DNA of 64,000 nucleotides, taken from an uncultured Oscillibacter sp. (GTDB taxonomy: Bacteria; Bacillota; Clostridia; Oscillospirales; Oscillospiraceae). Numbering within the stretch: the first letter of the stretch is position 1; each line of letters begins with the position of its first letter. A program made the position numbers and the translations under genes. Below the pieces are notes generated by a model that searched no databases, was not told the DNA's origin, and saw nothing but the letters and a program-made list of their open reading frames with translations. Shown here one piece after another: positions 16,930 to 25,241 of the stretch. The DNA lies in assembly GCA_905234565.1 (NCBI GenBank), contig CAJOHW010000001.1, positions 1 through 64,000 on the forward strand, given 5' to 3'.

Positions 16930-18117
16930 TCAGGACAGCACCCGCATGGACGCCAGCACGTTCAGCCCCGCCGCACGGGCCATGGCGTCCAGCCCTGTGA
17001 CGGCGTCGGTCAAAAAGGCGGTCTCCCCGTCCTCACTGAAAACCTCTACCTGTCCAAAGGCCGCGGCGGCGTCCGTCAAACTGCCCTCAATGCGGAAATA
17101 CCACCGGGTCTCCAATTCCAGAGGGTCCCGGAACCCGGAGGCGTCCTCCGCCCACAGCAGTCCCTTGGGCCGGGCGGTGAGACACTCCATCACGTCCGCC
17201 ACGCAGGCGGAGGCCGTGGGCAGTTCCCCGGCTCCCCGGCCATAGAACATGACCTCCCCCGTGGCGTTGCCCCGGACCACCACCGCGTTGAACACGTCCT
17301 CCACGCTGGCAATGGGCAAAGTCTCCGCAATCAGGTGGGGGGCCACATAGGCGGTCCGGTCGTCCCCGGGGAGCCGTACCGCCCGGCCTAAGAGCTTGAT
17401 CCGGTAGCCCGCACGGTTGGCGATCTTCACATCCCGCAGAGAAAGCCGGGTGATCCCCTCCATGGGCACCGCCGCCGGGTTCACCTGCCGCCCAAAGGCC
17501 AGATCCGCCAGGATGCAGATCTTCCGCCCGGCATCGATGCCCTTCACGTCCGCCGTGGGGTCCGCCTCCGCGTAGCCCCGGGCCTGGGCCTCCCGGAGGG
17601 CGTCCGTGAAGAAGGCTCCCGTGCGGACCATGCGGGTCAGAATATAATTGGTGGTGCCGTTTAAGATGCCGTAGACCTCGTCGATGCGGTTGGCCGCCAT
17701 GCACTCCGTCAGAGGGTGGAGAATGGGGATGCCCCCGCCTACGCTGGCCTCAAAGAGATAGTGGACCCCCTTCTCCTCCGCCAGCTTCAAAAGCTCACAG
17801 CCCCGCTCCGCCACCAGCTGCTTGTTGGCGGTGACTACGTGCTTCCCCGCCATGAGGCAGCGCTTTGTATACTCGTAGGCCGCGTCCACGCCGCCGATGC
17901 ACTCCACCGCCACCTGGATCTCCGGATCCGTTTCCAACTGGGTAAAGTCATCGGTCATCAAATTCCGCCAGGGCCCCTCCCGGAAGTGGCGCACCAGCAC
18001 CGTTTTCAAACGCAGGGTATCCCCCAATTTTCGCTGAATCTGGGCGGAGTTCTCCGCCACAATCCGGGCCACCCCCGTTCCCACGGTGCCAAGGCCCATT
18101 ACTGCCATCTGTATCAT
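16930..18117 (-). CDS. hom: homoserine dehydrogenase
   Basis: The 395-residue enzyme reduces aspartate semialdehyde to homoserine with NAD(P)H. The Rossmann motif GLGTVGTGV opens the protein. The conserved substrate and catalytic stretches (VECIGG, NKQLVAERG, FEASVGGGIPI, NGTTNYILT, DVKGIDAGRK) are all present. The C-terminal part is shorter and less typical than the full ACT domain of Bacillus Hom (~430 residues), so feedback by threonine is uncertain. It starts 13 bp after pheB and precedes lysC by 142 bp in the same direction. Confidence 0.94.
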   Translation of the reverse strand: MIQMAVMGLGTVGTGVARIVAENSAQIQRKLGDTLRLKTVLVRHFREGPWRNLMTDDFTQLETDPEIQVAVECIGGVDAAYEYTKRCLMAGKHVVTANKQLVAERGCELLKLAEEKGVHYLFEASVGGGIPILHPLTECMAANRIDEVYGILNGTTNYILTRMVRTGAFFTDALREAQARGYAEADPTADVKGIDAGRKICILADLAFGRQVNPAAVPMEGITRLSLRDVKIANRAGYRIKLLGRAVRLPGDDRTAYVAPHLIAETLPIASVEDVFNAVVVRGNATGEVMFYGRGAGELPTASACVADVMECLTARPKGLLWAEDASGFRDPLELETRWYFRIEGSLTDAAAAFGQVEVFSEDGETAFLTDAVTGLDAMARAAGLNVLASMRVLS

Positions 18118-18130
18118 ATCTCTTCCTCCG

Positions 18131-18571
18131 TCAGCCCGACAGGATTTGAAATCTCACCACGCCCTCCAGGACGGACACCTGGTCCATCAGTTCCTCCAAG
18201 GGACGGTTCAGTCCGGAGGACTCCGCCGATATCGTCACCGCCGCGCAGCCGTTGGTGGGGATGCTCTGGTTGATGGTGAGGATGTTGGCCCCGGAGGCGG
18301 CAAACACCGCCAGCACCCGGGACAGCACCCCGGACGTGTCCCGCAGCATGGCCTGAAAGGTGACGATGTGCTCCGTACGGATGTCGCTGAAGGGAAACAC
18401 CGCGTCCCGGTACTTGTAAAAGGCGCTGCGGCTGATGCCCGCCATGCGCACCGCCTGGTCCACTGTCCGGGCCTCCCGGGATTCCAGCAGGCGGCGGGCC
18501 TCCGCCACCCGCCGAAACACCTCCGGCAGCACCTCCGCCGCCACCAGATAATACCGAATGGGCCTGGGCAT
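18131..18571 (-). CDS. pheB: ACT-domain protein, UPF0735/PheB family
   Basis: This 146-residue protein has an N-terminal helix-turn-helix-like segment (TVDQAVRMAGISRSAFYKY) and a C-terminal ACT domain (~70-145) that should bind an amino acid. PheB-family proteins often lie next to hom and are thought to be regulators; the enzyme name chorismate mutase sometimes attached to them is doubtful. A GTG nine bases upstream is possible, but AGGAGG is correctly spaced for the ATG at 18571. It is the first gene of a pheB-hom transcript. Confidence 0.88.
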   Translation of the reverse strand: MPRPIRYYLVAAEVLPEVFRRVAEARRLLESREARTVDQAVRMAGISRSAFYKYRDAVFPFSDIRTEHIVTFQAMLRDTSGVLSRVLAVFAASGANILTINQSIPTNGCAAVTISAESSGLNRPLEELMDQVSVLEGVVRFQILSG

Positions 18572-18611
18572 ATCGTCCACCTCCTACGGGCATTTGTCTT
18601 TTTGAAATGTA

Positions 18612-18640
18612 ATCCTACCACATTTCCGTCGGTTTCACAA
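18612..18640 (-). promoter_or_regulatory. sigma-A promoter of pheB-hom
   Basis: On the minus strand TTGTGA (18640-18635), 17 bp, then TAGGAT (18617-18612). Confidence 0.6.
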
Positions 18641-18777
18641 CCAAAATCCCCCATTTTCTTTTGTGGGATTCGGGAAAAGTTTTCCCCCTCCCGCCGGTTT
18701 TTCTGGGCAAAGCGCATAGGTTTCCCCGGTTTTCCGGCCGTTTCTCCCGGGCTGTACGTGCGGCGCGGAAATTGTGC

Positions 18778-18806
18778 TTGACAGCCGCTCCGTCCTGTGT
18801 TATCTT
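18778..18806 (+). promoter_or_regulatory. sigma-A promoter of the zinc operon
   Basis: TTGACA at 18778-18783, 17 bp, then TATCTT at 18801-18806. The predicted start near 18813 lies just upstream of the palindromic operator. Confidence 0.8.
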
Positions 18807-18819
18807 ATGGCGCAGGCTT

Positions 18820-18842
18820 AATTTGCGAATGAATCGCAAATT
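18820..18842. promoter_or_regulatory. palindromic operator, probable Fur/Zur-type box
   Basis: Two perfect 9-bp arms (AATTTGCGA and TCGCAAATT) surround a 5-bp centre. The site lies at about +7 to +29 of the predicted transcript, where bound repressor would block elongation or initiation. The following gene encodes a Fur-family regulator, so zinc-dependent autoregulation is the simplest model. The palindrome is seen; the ligand protein is inferred. Confidence 0.75.
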
Positions 18843-18875
18843 TCAGCGTGTGATATCTGTAAGGAGGCGGCGTCC

Positions 18876-19301
18876 TTGTCAAAATATGTGACCCGGCAGC
18901 GTAAGGTCCTGTTGGACTGCCTGAACCGGCACCCCGACGAGACCTTCTCCGCCCAGGAGATCGCCGGAATGCTGGGAGAGGAATCCGTCAGCCTCAGCTC
19001 CGTGTACCGGAACCTGGCGGAGTTGGAGGCGGAGGGGAAGGTCCGGCGGACCCTGAAAGGCAGCGTCCGGGAGTCCTACTACCAGTTCCTGGACGGGGCA
19101 CGGTGCAAAAACCGCCTGCACCTGACCTGTACCCAGTGCGGGAAAACCGCCCATATGGACGCGGAGGAGGCCCGGGAACTGACCAGATCCGTTGCGAAGC
19201 GGGACGGGTTTCTCCTCGACAAGACGGAGACCATCCTGTACGGCGTCTGCGAAGTCTGCCAGCACGCCGGACCGCCGGAGAAATCGGAGGAAACGCCATG
19301 A
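18876..19301 (+). CDS. zur: Fur-family metalloregulator, probably Zur
   Basis: This 141-residue repressor has a winged-helix DNA-binding half (residues ~1-75, with SLSSVYRNLAELEAEGKV) and a metal-binding dimerisation half. Structural zinc ligands are CxxC at 85-88 and CxxC at 125-128; His82 belongs to the conserved regulatory site. Fur-family subtypes cannot be told apart by sequence alone, but the operon encodes only zinc uptake, so Zur is favoured over Fur or PerR. The start is a TTG, fixed by AAGGAGG at 18861-18867. The last codons overlap znuA (ATGA). Confidence 0.88.
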   Translation: MSKYVTRQRKVLLDCLNRHPDETFSAQEIAGMLGEESVSLSSVYRNLAELEAEGKVRRTLKGSVRESYYQFLDGARCKNRLHLTCTQCGKTAHMDAEEARELTRSVAKRDGFLLDKTETILYGVCEVCQHAGPPEKSEETP

Positions 19302-20245
19302 AAAAAATTCTCTGCGCCGCGCTGTGCCTTGCGCTGCTGTGCGGCTGCGCCCCGGCCCCGGCTGTGAGACACGAAAAGCCCTCCATTGTGACCACCATCT
19401 TCCCCCTCTACGACTGGACCCGGCAGCTTTTGGGGAACCAGGCCGGAGAGGTGGAACTGACGATGCTGCAAGGCAGCGGCGTGGACCTCCACAGCTATCA
19501 GCCCACAGTAGACGATATGGTGCGGCTGTCCCAGTGCGATCTCTTTATCTATGTTGGCGGCGAGTCCGATGACTGGGTGGAGGACGCCCTGCAAGAGGCC
19601 GTCAATCCCAGGATGCGGGTGATCAACCTGATGGAAGTCCTGGGAGACGCCGTCCGGGAGGAGGAGACTGTGCCGGGGATGCAGGCGGACCCCGACGAAC
19701 CCGGCGGAGAATTGGAGTATGACGAGCATATCTGGCTGTCCCTGAACAACGCTTTCACCTGCTGCAGTTTCATCGCCCAGACTTTGGAGGCCATGGATGT
19801 GATCACTCGGAAGGACTCCCAGATGGACGAGTACGCCGGAGATCTGGTGGATCTGTACGGGGCGTATCTCTCCGCCGTGCAGGAGGCATCGGTGAAAACC
19901 CTGCTCTTCGGGGACCGGTTCCCCTTCCGGTATCTGACGGAGGAACTGGATCTAAGCTGCTATGCCGCCTTCTCCGGCTGTTCCGCCGAGACGGAGGCCA
20001 GTTTTGAGACCATCGTCTTTCTCTCCGGCAAGGTGGACGAACTGAATCTCCCCGCCGTGCTGACCATCGAGGGCAGCGACGGCAAAATCGCCCGGACCAT
20101 TGTGGAGAACACCGTGTCCAAGACCGCCAAAGTCCTGACCCTGGACTCCATGCAGTCCGTCACGGCGGAGGATGTGGAGAATGGGGCCACGTATCTGGGG
20201 ATCATGGAACAGAACTTGGAAGTCCTGCGGGAAGCCCTCCAATAG
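19298..20245 (+). CDS. znuA: zinc ABC transporter substrate-binding lipoprotein
   Basis: The 315-residue cluster A-I protein captures zinc outside the cell. A signal peptide ends in a lipobox (LLCGC), so Cys17 should be lipidated. Expected metal ligands are His65 (LHSYQP), His144 (DEHIWL) and Glu258. The third His of classic ZnuA is replaced by the GDRFPFRY motif (206-213), which to my knowledge is typical of the clostridial subgroup. The His-rich loop is short and acidic (DPDEPGGELEYDEH). It is translationally coupled to the regulator (ATGA) and followed by the ATPase gene. Confidence 0.9.
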   Translation: MKKILCAALCLALLCGCAPAPAVRHEKPSIVTTIFPLYDWTRQLLGNQAGEVELTMLQGSGVDLHSYQPTVDDMVRLSQCDLFIYVGGESDDWVEDALQEAVNPRMRVINLMEVLGDAVREEETVPGMQADPDEPGGELEYDEHIWLSLNNAFTCCSFIAQTLEAMDVITRKDSQMDEYAGDLVDLYGAYLSAVQEASVKTLLFGDRFPFRYLTEELDLSCYAAFSGCSAETEASFETIVFLSGKVDELNLPAVLTIEGSDGKIARTIVENTVSKTAKVLTLDSMQSVTAEDVENGATYLGIMEQNLEVLREALQ

Positions 20246-20273
20246 ACGGCAAAAGGCGGCAAGGAGAAACGAT

Positions 20274-20984
20274 ATGGCACTGATCACCTGTGAGAATTTG
20301 GCCCTGGGGTACAACGGAAGGGAAATTCTGCGGGGCCTGAACTTTACAGTCCCCCCCGGCGACTATCTCTGCGTCGTGGGGGAAAACGGCTCCGGTAAGA
20401 GTACGCTGATGCGGACCATCCTGGGCCTCCAGGCCCCTTTAGAGGGCAGCGTCCGGACCGGGGACGGCTTGGAGCGCCGGGAGATCGGGTATCTCCCCCA
20501 GCAGACCGTGGTCCAGCGGGATTTCCCTGCCACGGTGTGGGAGATTGTGCTCTCCGGCTGTCAGGGAAGGCAGGGGCTCCGGCCCTTCTATACGGCGGAG
20601 GACCGGGCATTGGCACGGGAGAACATCAAAAAGATGGGCCTCGCCGCCTTGGAGCGGCGGTGCTGCCGGGAACTCTCCGGGGGACAGCAGCAGCGGGTCC
20701 TGCTGGCCCGGGCTCTCTGCGCCACCCGGAAACTCCTGCTTCTGGATGAGCCCGTCTCCGGCCTGGATCCCAAGGTGACCGCGGAGATGTACGAATTGAT
20801 TGCGCGGCTCAACCGGGAACAGGGGATCACCATCCTCATGATCTCCCACGACATCGCCGCCGCCGTGCGCTATGCCGCCCATATCCTCCACATCGGGGAT
20901 CGCGTGTTTTACGGCACCCGGGACGCATACCTCAAAAGCGGCGCAGGGGGACAGTTTCTCACGGAGGGAGGCGGAATGGCATGA
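20274..20984 (+). CDS. znuC: zinc ABC transporter ATP-binding protein
   Basis: This 236-residue ABC ATPase energises zinc import. Walker A (GENGSGKST), the Q-loop region (YLPQQT), signature LSGGQQQR, Walker B (LLLLDEP) and the switch His (ISHDIA) are all present. AAGGAG before the ATG at 20274 fixes the start. The stop overlaps znuB (ATGA). Confidence 0.94.
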   Translation: MALITCENLALGYNGREILRGLNFTVPPGDYLCVVGENGSGKSTLMRTILGLQAPLEGSVRTGDGLERREIGYLPQQTVVQRDFPATVWEIVLSGCQGRQGLRPFYTAEDRALARENIKKMGLAALERRCCRELSGGQQQRVLLARALCATRKLLLLDEPVSGLDPKVTAEMYELIARLNREQGITILMISHDIAAAVRYAAHILHIGDRVFYGTRDAYLKSGAGGQFLTEGGGMA

Positions 20985-21826
20985 GAGAGACCTGGGAAGC
21001 CCTGGCGCTGTATTTTCAATTCCCCTTTGTGCGCTATGCCCTGATTGTGGGCGTGCTGATTGCCCTGTGTTCCTCCCTGCTGGGGGTCACTCTGGTCCTA
21101 AAACGCTTCTCCTTCATCGGGGACGGGTTGTCCCATGTGGCCTTCGGGGCTATGGCCGTCTCCGCCGTGCTGAAGCTGAACAGCGACCTGCCTCTGGTGC
21201 TGGTCATCACCACCCTGTCCGCCGTCCTTCTGCTGCGCACGGGACAGAACGCCAAAATCAAGGGGGACGCCGCCGTGGCTATGATCTCCGTAGGGTCCCT
21301 GGCCCTGGGATACCTGCTGATGAACCTGTTCTCCACCTCCGCCAACCTGTCCGGGGACGTTTGCTCCACCCTGTTCGGCTCCACCTCCATCCTGACCTTA
21401 ACGCCGTTAGAGGTCTGGCTGTGCGCGGGACTGTCCGCTCTGACCATCGCCGCCTTTGTGGTGTTCTACAACAAGATCTTCGCCGTAACCTTCGACGAGA
21501 ACTTCGCCCAGGCCACGGGCGTCAACGCAAAACTCTACAATCTGCTTATCGCCGTGCTGATCGCGGTGATCATCGTTCTGGCTATGAACCTGGTGGGGTC
21601 CCTGCTGATCTCCGCCCTGGTGATCTTCCCGGCCCTGTCCGCCATGCGGGTGTTCCGGAGTTTCCGCTCCGTCACCGTCTGCTCCGCCCTGCTCTCCGTA
21701 TTCTGCGCCGTACTCGGCATTTTGATCTCCATTGTCCAGGGAACGCCGGTGGGGTCTACCATCGTGGCGGTGGATATGGCCGCCTTTGCCCTGTTCTCCC
21801 TGGCGGGAGCCATGTTCAGGAGGTAA
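20981..21826 (+). CDS. znuB: zinc ABC transporter permease
   Basis: The 281-residue ABC-3 family membrane protein has about eight hydrophobic helices and the family motif SFIGDGLSHVAFGAMA near residue 50. The conserved FDENFAQATG cytoplasmic loop also matches. It forms the channel with ZnuC. It overlaps znuC by 4 bp and lies 6 bp before the lipoprotein gene. Confidence 0.93.
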   Translation: MRETWEALALYFQFPFVRYALIVGVLIALCSSLLGVTLVLKRFSFIGDGLSHVAFGAMAVSAVLKLNSDLPLVLVITTLSAVLLLRTGQNAKIKGDAAVAMISVGSLALGYLLMNLFSTSANLSGDVCSTLFGSTSILTLTPLEVWLCAGLSALTIAAFVVFYNKIFAVTFDENFAQATGVNAKLYNLLIAVLIAVIIVLAMNLVGSLLISALVIFPALSAMRVFRSFRSVTVCSALLSVFCAVLGILISIVQGTPVGSTIVAVDMAAFALFSLAGAMFRR

Positions 21827-21832
21827 CGCCCA

Positions 21833-22432
21833 ATGAAAAGGAATTACGCTTTCGCCGCCGCGGCCCTGGCCGCCCTGATCTTCCTCAGCGGGTGTGAAAA
21901 CGCCCAGGCCGCCTCCCGGACCGCGTCTGCCAGCCTGTCCGGGGCCTCCGTGGCTGAGATTATGGAATCCGCCACTGAGGAAATCACTGATGATTCCAGC
22001 GATTCCCAGTCCATCTCCAATCTCCCGGCGGAGGACACCCCGCAAATCCAACCCCTCTCCCCGGAGGAGGTGCAGACGCAGGTGGCGGCCTCCGCCCATG
22101 ACGGCATCGACATCGATCTCACCCGCATGAGCAGTACCATGGTCTACGGCCAGGTGTCCGGTATGATGTACACGCCGGACGACTATGTGGGCAAGACCAT
22201 CCGAATGCGGGGGGAATCCTACTCCGAGTACTATGATTATACGGACACCACCTATTACAGCATCCTCATCGCCGACGCCACCGCCTGCTGTGCCCAGGGG
22301 GTGGAGTACCTGCTCTCTGACAGCGCCGCCTATCCGGAGGACGGGTCCGAGGCCACGGTGACGGGGGTCTTTGAGCTGTACGAGGAGCTGGGCGTCACCT
22401 ACTGCCGCCTGGGAAACGCCTCCGTTCAGTGA
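21833..22432 (+). CDS. uncharacterised lipoprotein of the zinc operon
   Basis: This 199-residue secreted lipoprotein has a signal peptide with lipobox FLSGC at 18-22 (Cys22 predicted lipidated). A Ser/Glu/Asp-rich linker (~30-95) precedes a compact domain with VYGQVSGMMYTPDDYVGKT, a Tyr/Asp cluster (SEYYDYTDTTYYS) and adjacent cysteines (TACCAQGVEY). It starts 6 bp after znuB with AGGAGG overlapping the znuB end, so it is part of the zinc regulon. The paired cysteines and acidic tyrosine-rich region could bind metal, but no function is established. Confidence 0.85.
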   Translation: MKRNYAFAAAALAALIFLSGCENAQAASRTASASLSGASVAEIMESATEEITDDSSDSQSISNLPAEDTPQIQPLSPEEVQTQVAASAHDGIDIDLTRMSSTMVYGQVSGMMYTPDDYVGKTIRMRGESYSEYYDYTDTTYYSILIADATACCAQGVEYLLSDSAAYPEDGSEATVTGVFELYEELGVTYCRLGNASVQ

Positions 22433-22462
22433 GGGTGGCTCTTTTCCGTTTCGTATCACAGG

Positions 22463-22840
22463 TTATGACTGCTTGTCGTCTTTGGCGGAGGGGGTTCCCT
22501 CCGCCAGCATTTTGACGGCGCAGATCAAAAGCCCCGCTCCAAAGGGACGGCGGAACAGGGCCGGATCCAGGGCCGTGGCCGTCCACGCCCCCGCCAAAGC
22601 CCCGAAAAAGGCCCAGGGAATTGCGAAACGCAGAAGTTTCCGGTCCAGATTCCCCTGCCGGGCGTGGCTCCACAGGGCCGCCGCCGCCGTGGGCAGGAAA
22701 AAGAGCAGGTTGATTCCCTGGGCGGTACGCTGTTCCACTCCCAGAAACAGGGTCATGACCATCAGCAGCAAGGTCCCGCCTCCGATGCCCCAGGCGGACA
22801 GGATGCCGCAGGCCGCGCCGCATAAAAACGGGATTCCCAT
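22463..22840 (-). CDS. TauE/SafE (TSUP) permease half protein 2
   Basis: The 125-residue protein has three to four hydrophobic helices and the TSUP repeat signature CGAACGILSAWGIGGGTLLLM at its start. TSUP permeases move sulfite, sulfoacetate or other organosulfur anions. It is half the usual ~250 residues and follows a second half gene by 2 bp, so the two products probably assemble into one transporter. Confidence 0.85.
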   Translation of the reverse strand: MGIPFLCGAACGILSAWGIGGGTLLLMVMTLFLGVEQRTAQGINLLFFLPTAAAALWSHARQGNLDRKLLRFAIPWAFFGALAGAWTATALDPALFRRPFGAGLLICAVKMLAEGTPSAKDDKQS

Positions 22841-22842
22841 CC

Positions 22843-23187
22843 TCACCACAGCAGATACCGCAGGCCCCCATAGATCAGAAACGCCGCGAACAGGCGGCGC
22901 AGCCACCGGGAAGGGACATTCCTATACAGCCGCCCGCCTAACAGGCCTCCCAGCAGTCCTCCCGCCAGATACGGCGCCGCCTGCACCGCCGACACCCCGC
23001 CCCGCAGCAGATACACACCGGCGGACAGGGCGCACACCGGAAACATCACCCCCACACAGGTGGGGTACAGCTTCCCCTCCGGCAGACGGTGCCCCAGGAC
23101 GGGCAGCAGCACCATGCCGCCCCCGCCCCCAAAGAGGCCGTTGACCGCTCCCGCCGCCGCAGCCCCCGCCGCCGCTCCCCTGTCCAT
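22843..23187 (-). CDS. TauE/SafE (TSUP) permease half protein 1
   Basis: This 114-residue protein carries the other TSUP repeat (AVNGLFGGGGGMVLLPVL) and about four helices. With the downstream half it equals one full permease. Substrate unknown. Confidence 0.85.
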   Translation of the reverse strand: MDRGAAAGAAAAGAVNGLFGGGGGMVLLPVLGHRLPEGKLYPTCVGVMFPVCALSAGVYLLRGGVSAVQAAPYLAGGLLGGLLGGRLYRNVPSRWLRRLFAAFLIYGGLRYLLW

Positions 23188-23235
23188 GCGCCGCGCCTCC
23201 CTTTATTGATGACACAGAATCTATGTACGTCCTGG

Positions 23236-23267
23236 GGGACGGGGGAGAAACGGTTCTCCCCCGTCCC
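23236..23267. terminator. strong hairpin, terminator-like, after the DUF1540 gene
   Basis: A 14-bp GC-rich inverted repeat with a tiny loop follows the minus-strand DUF1540 gene. There is no clear U-tract, so termination is uncertain. Confidence 0.5.
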
Positions 23268-23279
23268 GGTTTCCCTGTC

Positions 23280-23447
23280 TCACTTCATGCGGAAGCTCTG
23301 GCAGTCCGTACACTCCTCCTGGGTGGGATCCGTCTCGTGGGTGCCCACCTGGATGGTGTCCAGGGCGCAGTACTGGGCGTCCTGGCAGTGGTGGGCGCAG
23401 CTGTTCACGTAGCACCGGATGCTCTGGTTGGGATTGTCCTTTTGCAT
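23280..23447 (-). CDS. DUF1540 small Cys-rich protein
   Basis: The 55-residue protein shows the DUF1540 pattern: CYVNSCAHHC, CALDTIQV and a C-terminal ECTDCQSF. The six cysteines probably bind zinc. Such proteins are common in spore-forming Clostridia; their role is unknown. GGGAGG is properly spaced before the ATG at 23447. Confidence 0.88.
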   Translation of the reverse strand: MQKDNPNQSIRCYVNSCAHHCQDAQYCALDTIQVGTHETDPTQEECTDCQSFRMK

Positions 23448-23658
23448 GGTATTACCTCCCGTTCCCTCTCGTGAGAACCGATATTGGTGATTGGCCTTCG
23501 CCGCTGACAGTTTGCCCCGGAACGGAAAAATCATGCGCCCCAAATCCCGAATCCCGCCGTTTTTTTTAGATTGTTACCGTTTTGATGTGGCATTCCCGGG
23601 CCGGGTGTGGTAGAATAGACGCAGAAAGACAGAGAGAGACAAAAGGAGGTGTTTGGAG

Positions 23659-24105
23659 TTGACGTACCTCTTGTGGCTGGTGTGGCTGGGAGCCGTGGTG
23701 TTGTTCGTCCTGGCGGAGGCCGCTACCGCCCAGCTGGTGTCCATCTGGTTCGCCCTGGGCGCTGTGGCGGCGCTGCTGGCGGCGCTGCTGCGCGTAAAGT
23801 TCGTGGGCCAGTTTTGGACGTTTATCCTGGTGTCCGCCATTGCCCTGGCCGCTGTCCGGCCTCTGGCCTTCCGCCGGGGCCGGGACCGGGTGGTTCACAC
23901 CAACGCGGACCGGGTGCTGGACGTGGCGGGCCGGGTGACGGAGACCGTGGACGCCGACGGAGGCATCGTGTACGCCGACGGCAAGTCCTGGTCCGCCCGC
24001 AGCGCCGACGGTGAGGTCATCCCCGTGGGTACCCGGGTGCGGGTGGAGCGGATGGAGGGTGTCCGGCTCTTTGTCCGGCCCTTCCCGGAACAGGCCGTCC
24101 TGTAA
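23659..24105 (+). CDS. NfeD-family membrane protein
   Basis: The 148-residue protein has two to three N-terminal membrane helices (~1-65) and a C-terminal OB-fold NfeD domain (~80-148, with VLDVAGRVTETVDADGGIVYADG). NfeD proteins pair with SPFH proteins in membrane microdomains, and a slipin gene follows 55 bp downstream. A TTG at 23653 is only 3 nt from the AAGGAGG, so the TTG at 23659 is the better start. Confidence 0.86.
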   Translation: MTYLLWLVWLGAVVLFVLAEAATAQLVSIWFALGAVAALLAALLRVKFVGQFWTFILVSAIALAAVRPLAFRRGRDRVVHTNADRVLDVAGRVTETVDADGGIVYADGKSWSARSADGEVIPVGTRVRVERMEGVRLFVRPFPEQAVL

Positions 24106-24160
24106 GCCCGCCGGAAACCGTGATTCATTCCATTTTTGAAACAGCGGAAGGAGAAAAACT

Positions 24161-25102
24161 ATGCTGCCACTGATCATTCTGGGCATTCTGGCGCTGGTCA
24201 TCATCGCCATCGCCATCGCCAACGTGAAGATCGTCCCCCAATCTGAGGCCTATGTCCTGGAACGCTTAGGCGCGTTTTACGAAGTCTGGAACGTGGGACT
24301 GCACCTCAAGACCCCCTTCATTATGCGGATTGTAGCGAGAATCTCCCTGAAAGAGCGGGTGGCGGATTTCCCGCCCCAGCCCGTCATCACCAAGGACAAC
24401 GTAACCATGGAGATTGACACGGTGGTCTTTTACCAGATCACCGATCCCAAGCTCTTTACTTACGGCGTGGCCAATCCCATCAACGCCATTGCCAACCTGA
24501 CCACCACCACCCTGCGCAATATCATCGGCGACATGGAACTGGACCAGTCCCTGACCAGCCGGGATATCATCAATACCCGGATGTGCTCCATCCTGGACGA
24601 GGCCACGGACCCCTGGGGCATTAAAATCAACCGGGTGGAACTGAAGAACATCATCCTGCCCCAGGAGCTGCAAAAGACCATGGAAAAGCAGATGCGGGCC
24701 GAGCGGGAGCGCCGGGAATCCGTCCTGCAGGCGGAGGGCCAGAAGGCCTCCCAGATCCTGGTGGCGGAGGGCGAAAAGCAGTCCGCCATTCTCCGGGCCG
24801 ACGCCGCCAAGCAGTCCGCCATTCTCAAAGCGGAGGGCGAGCGGGAGGCCCGGATCCTGGCGGCGGAGGCGGAGGCCCAGGCCATTATGAAGGTCCAGCA
24901 GGCCCTGGCGGACTCCCTGCGGCTTTTGAACGAGGCCGCCCCCAACGACCAGGTGGTGAAGCTGAAAGCCCTGGAGACCATGGCCAAGGTGGCCGACGGC
25001 AAGGCCACCAAGATCATCATCCCCTCCGAGCTTCAGGGTCTGGCGGGCTTCGCCGCCGGAGCCAAGGCCGTGTGGGAGAGCGAGGAAGCGGCGAAAGAGT
25101 AA
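24161..25102 (+). CDS. SPFH-domain protein (paraslipin/stomatin family)
   Basis: This 313-residue protein has one N-terminal membrane helix (1-20) and an SPFH/band-7 domain (~22-190, with VPQSEAYVLERLG and the conserved SLTSRDIINTRM). A long Glu/Ala-rich coiled coil (~185-260) built of EGEKQSAILRA-type repeats follows. Such scaffolds organise lipid microdomains and are often found with NfeD, as here. The specific client proteins are unknown. Confidence 0.92.
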   Translation: MLPLIILGILALVIIAIAIANVKIVPQSEAYVLERLGAFYEVWNVGLHLKTPFIMRIVARISLKERVADFPPQPVITKDNVTMEIDTVVFYQITDPKLFTYGVANPINAIANLTTTTLRNIIGDMELDQSLTSRDIINTRMCSILDEATDPWGIKINRVELKNIILPQELQKTMEKQMRAERERRESVLQAEGQKASQILVAEGEKQSAILRADAAKQSAILKAEGEREARILAAEAEAQAIMKVQQALADSLRLLNEAAPNDQVVKLKALETMAKVADGKATKIIIPSELQGLAGFAAGAKAVWESEEAAKE

Positions 25103-25119
25103 GCAAGCATATCGTTTTT

Positions 25120-25156
25120 ACGCACCTGTCCCGAATAGGGGCAGGCGCGTTTTTTT
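25120..25156 (+). terminator. terminator after the NfeD-slipin unit
   Basis: A stem of about 12 bp (25120-25132 with 25138-25150) is followed by six T residues. Confidence 0.85.
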
Positions 25157-25184
25157 GCCCGCTCCATTGGACCCGCAAGACCAG

Positions 25185-25213
25185 GCATAACCGGGGACGA
25201 GCCGTCATAGAGT
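25185..25213 (+). promoter_or_regulatory. predicted sigma-E-type promoter of spoIIIA
   Basis: GCATAAC at 25185-25191, 14 bp, then CATAGAGT at 25206-25213. This resembles the mother-cell sigma-E consensus (kmATAtT, 14-15 bp, CATACAhT) at 5 of 7 and 6 of 8 positions. spoIIIA is sigma-E-dependent in Bacillus. No sigma-A-type promoter was seen here. Confidence 0.55.
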
Positions 25214-25241
25214 AAAAGCGGATAAAAGGGGGCGGATGTAC

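Larger units (their letters stand above)
18572..18875. other. 304-bp divergent control region
   Basis: It carries the pheB-hom promoter on the minus strand and, on the plus strand, the promoter and palindromic operator of the zinc operon. I see no gene in it. Confidence 0.75.
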
